From positions 3,369,913 to 3,433,912 of the forward strand of contig PCDI01000003.1 of NCBI GenBank assembly GCA_002778195.1: a stretch of DNA of 64,000 bases. The letters are read 5' to 3'. Shown here piece after piece: positions 56,936 through 64,000 of this stretch. How positions within the stretch are numbered: position 1 is the first letter of the stretch; every line of letters starts with the position of its first letter. Both the position numbers and the translations under genes were made by a program. The stretch comes from Raffaelea ambrosiae. Taxonomy: Eukaryota; Ascomycota; Sordariomycetes; Ophiostomatales; Ophiostomataceae. The notes under the pieces were generated by a model. The model was given only the letters and a program-made list of their open reading frames with translations, was not told the DNA's origin and searched no databases.

Positions 56936-58199
56936 CGGTCATCTGCACAAGCTGGCACATTGGGAGGGAGGAAAGACTCTCTGGAGAAAAGCTGATGGGG
57001 AGGGGGGCGGAGAGCGCAAAAAAGTGATGCGCAGACAGAAACCCGGCAGTCTGGGAAAGCGTGGGGAGAGAATCCTTCGCTTATCATTTGCTCCTTCCTC
57101 GACCGATATCTCTGGTGGCTCTGGGCCGTGGTTGCTCTGGCACTGGCCAGTAGGGTGGTTGCCTGTTTTGATAAGGCAGGAGCCACCCGGATCAAGGTTG
57201 CTAATCCTGATCAGGCGACCACTTGTTAATCTCGTCTGTTCTCAGCCTCGGCCTGATCAGCAAGATAGATAGAGGTTGCAGCACGGTACACTGCTTCCCA
57301 GCAACAGCAAATCAAAGTCTATGGCGTTTTGGGCACGGCTTCCGGTGGAAGCCCAGCACACCGATTCTCAGGCTTGTCGCGGATCAGCCTGGGGAATGCG
57401 GCACCGAAGCCCGTGCTAGCTGTTCCCGAGATAGGGTTGCCTGTGCCTGCGTCTCGAGAGATCAGCAGCGGTTTTTCGAAAGGTACATCTTCTGCACCCT
57501 CAATCTGCGAGATGCCGACATCGTCACTTTTTTTCCGCACTGTGGGGAATGGGAATGTGATCCGCCTCTCCTACATTTCTCGGCTGCGCTCCCATACGCG
57601 CCTCTCCAGATACAGCTGTCGCGGAAGCAGAACAGAAGAAGACAAGGATACATCTTCTTTGTGAGTCCGGTTTGGCAGAGGCATATCTCGTGTCAGGCAC
57701 ACAAGAATACTGACTGGCGACTCAGGCATGACGCTATGATCACTTTGGCATTTTGAAGCCTGCTGCGTGTTTTAGCGGTGTGGAACAGACAGGCAGACAG
57801 ACAGCGCCGAGGGGGCTCCCAATGGACTTCTGTTCGAGCTGGGCGTCTGTTCACCGAGTGATTCGGAACATGCCTTTCGAAACTTTCGTCTATGCTACAC
57901 CTCTCGCGATCCCACTCATCGTCAGTATCTACCTTACATGCACCGTTTAGCCTCAGCTACAGGTACAGGGCACGGATGGCAAGAGGGAGGCCGCGCTCAC
58001 TTGCCTCGCTTCGCCGAGATACAACGTGTCTTTGGAGCACAGCCACTCGACTGGAACTCTTGCGTGCTGCCCAACGTGTTGACGGGGGGCATAACCGAGG
58101 ACTTCCAGATCCCCAAAATTGGTATTATCCAAAGGATTGAGATACCCTAATTGTACCGGACCAGTTATCTCAAACATCGCTGCCAGCTGCCCGAACGTG
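56936..58199. other. Gene-poor stretch, 1.26 kb
   Basis: Contains the promoter of the Zn2Cys6 gene. Frames at 57.32-57.66 kb stay open on both strands for 70-110 codons without recognisable motifs, and I do not call a gene. Confidence 0.4.
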
Positions 58200-58846
58200 A
58201 TTTCTCTGCCATTGGAGCTGTGGCGACCCATCGATGAGGCCAACTTTGACGAACTCGGGAGAGGTCAGCACATCTTTGCTGTTCTTGTTTGTCCTCTCTT
58301 CGCTCGTTTTTCCCCCCTTCCCTCACTTCGCACTTCGCTTCGCTGTCCCATTCTGTTCTCCTCCTCCAAGGACATTTGAATCAGGACTTGTATTATAAGC
58401 TACAGTTCCATGTTTGCCAACGGGCTGTCCCCGTTGCTATGTGATCTGTTCTTATACCAAGCCAGAAACGACACGATACACCCGCCGCATGTCAACTCGG
58501 CCACCGAATGCCAAGCCGAGAACTTGGTCGGCGTCTGGCCAGAGCGACCAGTCCACTCGCACCTGTTGCAGTCTGCTTTTTTGCGGACGCCGACGATTTC
58601 TTCTCGTTCTTCCCGAACGACGCTTGCAACTACGAGGTTACGGACCTTCCCCGACGACCAAATCTGACCCATATGCTTCTCGCATCATGGGTTCTAGCCC
58701 TAACGTCTTCCCACCAACAGCTTCGGGAACTTCTAGAGCGCGTCTCTAGGGCAGGTTCCCGGATACCAGAGCTAGAGCTTTTGGAATTATACAATGCCCA
58801 TGATAATAATGCGTGTATCTTCGCTTTTCGGACATTTGCACCATAG
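58200..58846 (+). pseudogene. Degenerate gene fragment, family uncertain
   Basis: Protein-like segments follow one another on the plus strand: LPLELWRPIDEANFDELG, then (across a pyrimidine-rich stretch 58,262-58,371 that looks like an intron and contains CTTCGCTCG) HLNQDLYYKLQFHV, then a frame with a stop, then a 3' segment FFADADDFFSFFPND...ELELLELYNA ending at TAG 58844-58846. The last part recalls the C-terminal region of fungal F-box-associated proteins such as DUF6546. At least one stop and one frame change make it non-functional as written. Confidence 0.35.
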
Positions 58847-59069
58847 GTCCTAGACGTACCAGCTGACAGACCCGTCTGCAAATGTGATCTGCAAATGTCC
58901 ATAGTTGACCTCGTCTTGCCCCGGATCAGGAGCCGGTCTTGCCCCCATCCCTCTCACCTGAACCGGCCGGCTGCTTGTGATCTACAGTCTCGCATCCACA
59001 TAATGGACCCCCGAGTCGACGATGGGGCTGTCGTCTTTCAGGGTTCGGTGGTGGATGTCCCACAGCTTA

Positions 59070-59532
59070 CCGGTCGACTTCTTCTGATTGAGGCTGATGC
59101 GGACCACGTACGGCGGTCCCAGGAGACGGGCCTGCCGAATAACCTCGGTTCAGTTTAGGTGGGTGTCTCAAGATGTAGCCGGTCACCATTTTCCTCTTGG
59201 TCCACTTGGCCGTGTCCACGACGAGCTTCGCCTCTTCCACAGTTGAAGCATAGGGCTTCCCCACAAAGACGTGTGCCCGGCCTCCATTGCTACCATCGCA
59301 TAGCGGGCATGACTATCCGGGTGGGTAGTGGTGGCCACGACATCGGGCTTCCCACGCCAGTGCTACATCAAGATCCGTAACACGGAGGCCCGTGTATTCC
59401 TTCAGGTCATCTGGCAGATCAGGGAAATTCCGCGTCAATAAACCAACAACTTGAAAATCCGGACTCTTGTGGTAACATCTGACCCACCCCGATCACAAGG
59501 ACAGTGAATGGTCTCTGGGTCGGCAAACCCAT
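59070..59532 (-). pseudogene. Relic of a Gfo/Idh/MocA-family oxidoreductase
   Basis: From ATG 59532 the text MGLPTQRPFTVLVIGVG is a Rossmann start. Stops and frame changes follow, then KPDVVATTTHPDSHARYAMVAMEAG. The EKP-type motif (GKPYASTVEEAKLVVD) appears in the next frame, followed by KRKMVTGYILRH. These are the N-terminal NAD(P)-binding blocks of the family, in the correct order but broken at least three times. The C-terminal domain is missing. Confidence 0.75.
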
Positions 59533-59763
59533 GGTGATTATGATGCAGCTAGCACAGATATTCAGGTGTCTGTGTTTCGCGAACCCGGTGTGTGATTTGG
59601 CGGATGAGCACTCTGCAAGTAGGCCTTAAGATTATAAAGATACGAATATGGAGGTTCCAGAACGTTACAGCTTTCCCAATGATGATAACAGACGTCCGTA
59701 GTTCGATGGCTCATAGATCGGTCGAGCGTTGAAATCTTACAGTACCTGCCATCTTATTGCAGT

Positions 59764-60060
59764 TACATGGCGGAGGTTCGGTCGATCACGGGTGGGAGGG
59801 TGGTGGACCTGGTCTTGGACATGCCTTGGTTTCCTGCCGCCCTGGCAGGTGCATCCCGGCTGGTGAGAAAGCCCGGCCGATTGGTGCCACGCCTTGTCGG
59901 CAGAGACTTGGTCCGAGGATTGTTGACGAATCCATCTCCATATCGGGGGTGCCGGGAAGAGAGACCATTCAACATGTAGACGGCCGAGTACATGACGTCT
60001 CTGTTTTTCCACTACTTCAGACGTGAGCAGACGGATGTCCAAGGGGCTTATAATGCACCG
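59764..60060 (+). pseudogene. Possible MDR/alcohol-dehydrogenase-like fragment
   Basis: The segment VRSITGGRVVDLVLDMP followed by LVRKPGRLVP resembles the late nucleotide-binding region of zinc-type dehydrogenases, and TDVQGAYNAPT follows after a stop. The evidence is thin. Confidence 0.25.
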
Positions 60061-63000
60061 ACAATCCCCCGAAGACGCTGAAGAGATATACAATTCGCTG
60101 TGCAGGAACAGTGACGTTCTGGGCGTTGTCGTTGATTGGAGCTTGTTGAAGAAGGCCGGCGAAATTCAGAGTCAGGGATGAAACGAATGCGCAGGGGCCT
60201 GCAGGCACCTAGATGTAGTGTGGATCTCGGTCCGGAAGGGGGCGGTTGTTTCCCCGTATATTCAAGGAGCCGAGCCTGGGACTGGGTCTGTCTTATTTCC
60301 TGATGCAAAGCACGTGAAACCGGTGGCGATGCTTGAACAGTGATATATGACTACTTCTCGTTCTGTGGAAACCTGTACAGCCTGTAAAGCTGTCCACGTC
60401 TATAACACGGGACATATATGTGATTGTTATGTTGCCCACCAAGGTGGGATATCTTGGTGTGCCGTGCTGATAGATTTTGCATACCGACATTTTCAGGTTT
60501 TCGGGGTGCCTTGTATTGTTCACACATTGGTATGATTGGTCTGCTTAGTGGACGTTTTCAAACAAGCTTGCAACCGAGTCACCTAATCGGGGGCGAAGTT
60601 TCATGCACGAGGTAAGCAGGCCCGCTCGCTTCACGGTAGGACTTGCGATATCGCAAGCCGCGCCCTGCCCAAGAAGCATAAAGCTTGTTGAGCTTCGTCA
60701 CGGGAACTGCGTTGATGAAGAACACCAGGCAGGTAACTATCTGCTGCAGGATCGTTTGATATAGCTGCCTTGTTTTCGGGGGGGTTGACACATATAGATA
60801 AGGTTGAATCGGTGCTAGCAATATGAAACAGGAACAGCATCCGGGAGTGATGTCACCGTCGCTTAACTAGACAATAACTACAATGTTTATTATAAAGTGC
60901 ATGATTTGAAACGGCCTCCGCCTCCCTAGAAAGAAAGGACGATGGAACATTAGGGCTGTGTCTCACATACATGGCAACTCGTGTAGGGCCGAAGTCACAA
61001 AAGGCCTGGCAACGGTCGCCGGTCGCCAAGCGCTACAATCCAAGCCTCTATTGGGATAGTCAGTGTGGTCCAGCACGGACATCCTCTTTCAGGCCGTGAT
61101 GTCGCTGCTGAAATGGGGGCAGGGCCATACAGCGGTGCACCTACCACACACTCGTAGTATTTCTCGACATATCATCCAGACTGTCACAGTGGATCTGTCG
61201 ATCACAACGTCGGCAATGTTCCACTCTGCTGTGTATCAGAGCATTTTGTGGCAACCAGGTTCTCTACACCATACTACGGTGACATGGCTCAGGTCTACGA
61301 GTACGCCGTACTCGTAGTTGCCACTGCAAGAAGAGGCATTCTGTTATCTGCGCCAGAGTCTCGACTTCTGCGCTTGCTTGCCTCTGCTTTGTTGGGCCTA
61401 CTTTTCTCTCTTGTTCTGTGTATCCATTTTATTTCGCACCACACCACTCCACCCTTTTCGTATCCCACCAGTGAGAACTATGCCGCAACATAACTATGCC
61501 GCGACATGCGACTCTTGTCGCACTGTTCTATGCTTGCCCGAGCACACCATCTGAAAGGCACGCGGTAGTGAAAGTACGAGTAACAGAAGAAACAAGATAT
61601 CCCCCCCCCTCCCCCCTGGAGCGAGCGTCCGTGACGGGGCTCTCGACCAATCAGCATCGCCGATAGCGACTTCTGAAGTTCAGGGCGCTCTACGGCGCGC
61701 TGTGCCTGGTAAAGTCGCCCGCGCCGTCGGCAAACTCCTGAACTTTGGGGCTGCCAATTTTTGCTGGGGTGGGGCTCCATCGGTGACGTCAGTGGCTGCA
61801 GGCCACTAGGTCGGCAGCTACCTGAGGCAAAAAAATCAAATGAAAAGAAAATGCAGAAAATGCAGACAATGCAGGAGCAATAGGGGAGATACGAGGTTTG
61901 ATGGCCACCATCCCAGAAATGGCCGCGCATCACCACTGTGTACTATGTACGAGTTGCACGTACGAGTAATACTCGTACATACTAAGTGGTACGTTTCTTC
62001 AGGCCGACACGGTAAGCACCGCTTTCTTACGGTCTCTTGTTTTCTCCTTTCGTGGAGAAGAGGGTCCTCCCACACTGCAAGGGCCCTGGTCGATCGACAA
62101 CAATGGGCAGAAGACCGGGTGTTGAGGATCAGGACGACCAGGGTTGCCTGGTTGTTTGCCCAGGGCTGTCTCGGGTTCCGGGCCTGCCCAGGCGAGTCAG
62201 CGCACGGCAGGGCGGTATGGCAGGGCATGGCAGGGAGCGGCAGGGCATGTCAAGGCCATGCCACGGCTGCCGAGACGAGGCATTCTGCTCCGCTTCTGCT
62301 CGTCTGTTGCACGGCGCTGGCGCTCGTGACGTGCAGTTGCACAACTGTCGGCTCTGACAAGCTTTGTTTTCAGTCTTGTGTTCGCCTTGTTCTTCTGGCT
62401 CTGTGTTGCATCGCCAACCTCGTGTCTTTGGCTGTCCGCCTGTCTCTTGCTGCGCTGTAGCTGTCGTTGTCGCTGTCGCTGTCTCTGCTTCCCCTGCCAT
62501 TCTGTCTCTGGCTGTACCTGTTGTTCTGCTTGCCTCGCTGTCTTTTTTCCATCTTCTCCCCTTGCATATGTCATCTGCCTTTCTTTGTCCTCTTGTAAGC
62601 GCTCTGTGGACAGCCTTTTTCAGATGGCCGTCCGCATTCCCTCGCCATTGTGCATACACTGCGCGTCTGTAACGCCTCTGTGAACAAGGCTTGCGGAGCA
62701 TGGCGTCTCGGCTCGGGGTGCTGGGCTGACGAGCAGTTTCTATTCAGATGTGTGAATCTTACGCGGCGTACTGTGCATCCTACTCGTAGACACTGGCTCC
62801 ACCAAGCAGAACGGCCAAACTCCGCCCACCGCCTGGGCTGTGGATGGGGCGTGCCATCCCGGTTTGCGTTGACTGTGCGATTCTGTACAAAGTGGAAGGA
62901 GCACTCCAGAGCAACGCGCCTGCCTTTTGTCTGGTCGAGTCCGCATATCCATCCTCATCCCCAATCTCGGTCAGGATTTTGTCGACAATGGTGTCAAAAA

Positions 63001-63330
63001 CTGTCGACATGTAGCATCCAGCCCTCTGCGCCTAGAACGTTTGCTCGAGGCCGCCTACACTGATCCCAGACAACCCAAACACGCCTAAACCAAGACACAA
63101 ACCAGAGAAATACGAGCACTTTGCCCCCTTTTCTCACCGTTAGGTCCGTCGATCCGCGCCAACGAACCGGCCAAAGCTCCAGTTTAATACTTTGTCCATT
63201 TGTTTCCTCGTCGTCTCCCGCTCTGCCATTTCCTCTCTAACCTGTGTCTTTGGCTCTCCCTTGGTTCCCTGTTGGACCGTCTCACGGTCATTCGCCGCCC
63301 CTCCCCTCCCCTTCCCAGGCGCTGCGGCGA

Positions 63331-63371
<41 letters not shown>

Positions 63372-63989
63372 TTTTGCTTTTTGCTTTTTATTGTCTCCCC
63401 TTCTTTGGGTGTTTCTCCTCTGCCTATCCACCCTTTTTTGCCTTCTGCCCTTGGCCTGTCTCCTCCCCAGTTTCTGCCCCCCCTTGGTCTGCCCTTTTGG
63501 TCTGCTCTTGTTTATTTTGCCTCGCCCGACAGCCACCGACTGTCTCGCGTCCGACCAAACCACGCCGCCCATGTGACACGGCATCCTCTAAGACTAGGTA
63601 AGTTGGGAGTGATCCGAGCCTGCACAACTGACAGGGTCTGGCCACCCGTCCACGGCCCAGGACACCCCCCATTCAACCCAGCACGCGGTCCGGACGACAA
63701 GCCCAGAAATGCTCTGCGTGGGTCTCGCCGGCCCTGTGGCGAGCCAATGAGCCAATGGCGTTCTCCATCCGCCATCCTCAAATTTGAAAATCCTGGGTCG
63801 AGTCCCCGTCGAGTCGCTCCATTTCCACCTCCCCTAACCCCCCTGGTCCTGTCACCTCCGCCGCCCAGTCGCTCGTCCCCTCCTCGTGCTTTCATTCCAG
63901 CGAGCACAGCAAACAGGACGCACCCGCCAATACCACCATCCTCCACCCACCGCCGCCGCCCACATCCCCCCAGTCAAACCTTGTGTCCC
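60061..63989. other. Gene-poor right end, 3.9 kb
   Basis: No supported gene. The region holds a C run at about 61.60-61.62 kb and repeated GTACGAGTA palindromes between 61.3 and 62.8 kb. It also has a GGCAGGGCAT-type repeat at about 62.21-62.25 kb, a CTGT-rich stretch at 62.46-62.50 kb and a T run of about 37 bases near 63.33-63.37 kb. A TATA-less pyrimidine-rich stretch precedes a possible start (ATG at 63990) that is cut off by the window edge. A GTAAGT at about 63,599 could be a 5' UTR intron donor of that gene. Confidence 0.45.
61297..61317. repeat. Perfect palindrome TACGAGTAC-gcc-GTACTCGTA
   Basis: Nine-base arms around a three-base centre. Related copies of GTACGAGT occur at about 61.57 and 61.95-61.98 kb. 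Confidence 0.8.
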
Positions 63990-64000
63990 ATGCCAGCCAA

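Noticed and set aside
57319..57664. Overlapping open frames on both strands of 70-110 codons
   Set aside because: No start context, splice signals or recognisable motif; frames of this length occur by chance at this base composition.
63780..63810. A tRNA B-box-like word, GGGTCGAGTCCC
   Set aside because: No matching A box, acceptor stem or anticodon arm could be found around it.

Overview
This window is nuclear DNA of a filamentous ascomycete. Genes carry short spliceosomal introns (about 55-290 bp) with GTRNGT donors, CTAAC/CTGAC-like branch sites and YAG acceptors. Coding exons are GC-rich at third positions. The protein set is typical of Sordariomycetes: Zn2Cys6 regulators, a HET-domain relic, a copper amine oxidase, a P450, a Hrip-type secreted protein and a dispersed 5S rRNA gene. 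Genus level cannot be fixed from the sequence; a Sordariomycete is likely, anything narrower is a guess. Splice models below were built by eye from frame continuity, splice consensus and family motifs.

Layout. 1-7.2 kb: the N-terminal 2,402 codons of a giant low-complexity, repeat-rich protein (minus strand, running off the left edge). 9.3-10.6 kb: a SAM methyltransferase. 11.5-12.1 kb: a broken gene resembling Tse2-type ADP-ribosyltransferase domains. 13-26.7 kb: a block of catabolic-looking genes (copper amine oxidase, SDR, NodB-type deacetylase, secreted intradiol dioxygenase, Zn2Cys6 regulator, P450), the regulator and the P450 being divergently transcribed. 26.9-30 kb: a 5S rRNA gene, a decayed alcohol dehydrogenase, an unrecognised 142-residue gene and a doubtful small gene. 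30.4-33.5 kb: a secreted Vpr-like subtilase. 34.2-36.3 kb: two paralogous small C2H2 zinc-finger genes in tandem, the second followed by a 310-bp MITE. 36.9-39.9 kb: a protein joining an FHA-like domain, a Ser/Thr kinase and a C-terminal homeodomain. 40.2-42.3 kb, divergent from it: a 689-residue protein with three copies of an unrecognised ~115-residue repeat. 42.6-49.8 kb: an isopenicillin-N-acyltransferase-like protein, an MFS transporter, an aldo-keto reductase and an arylamine N-acetyltransferase. 51.0-51.5 kb: a small secreted Hrip1-like protein. 52.8-54 kb: a HET-domain pseudogene. 54.4-56.9 kb: a second Zn2Cys6 regulator. 57-64 kb: gene-poor, with relics (a Gfo/Idh/MocA oxidoreductase and others), short palindromes and long homopolymers.

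The strongest candidates for something undescribed are the FHA-kinase-homeodomain architecture and its divergent neighbour with the triplicated unknown domain. Also notable are a short sequence, CTCGCTTCGCTCG in the sense direction, that recurs inside introns of unrelated genes and has expanded to about ten copies in one of them, and a MITE that can be placed after a zinc-finger gene duplication because the duplicated 3' flank resumes beyond it.
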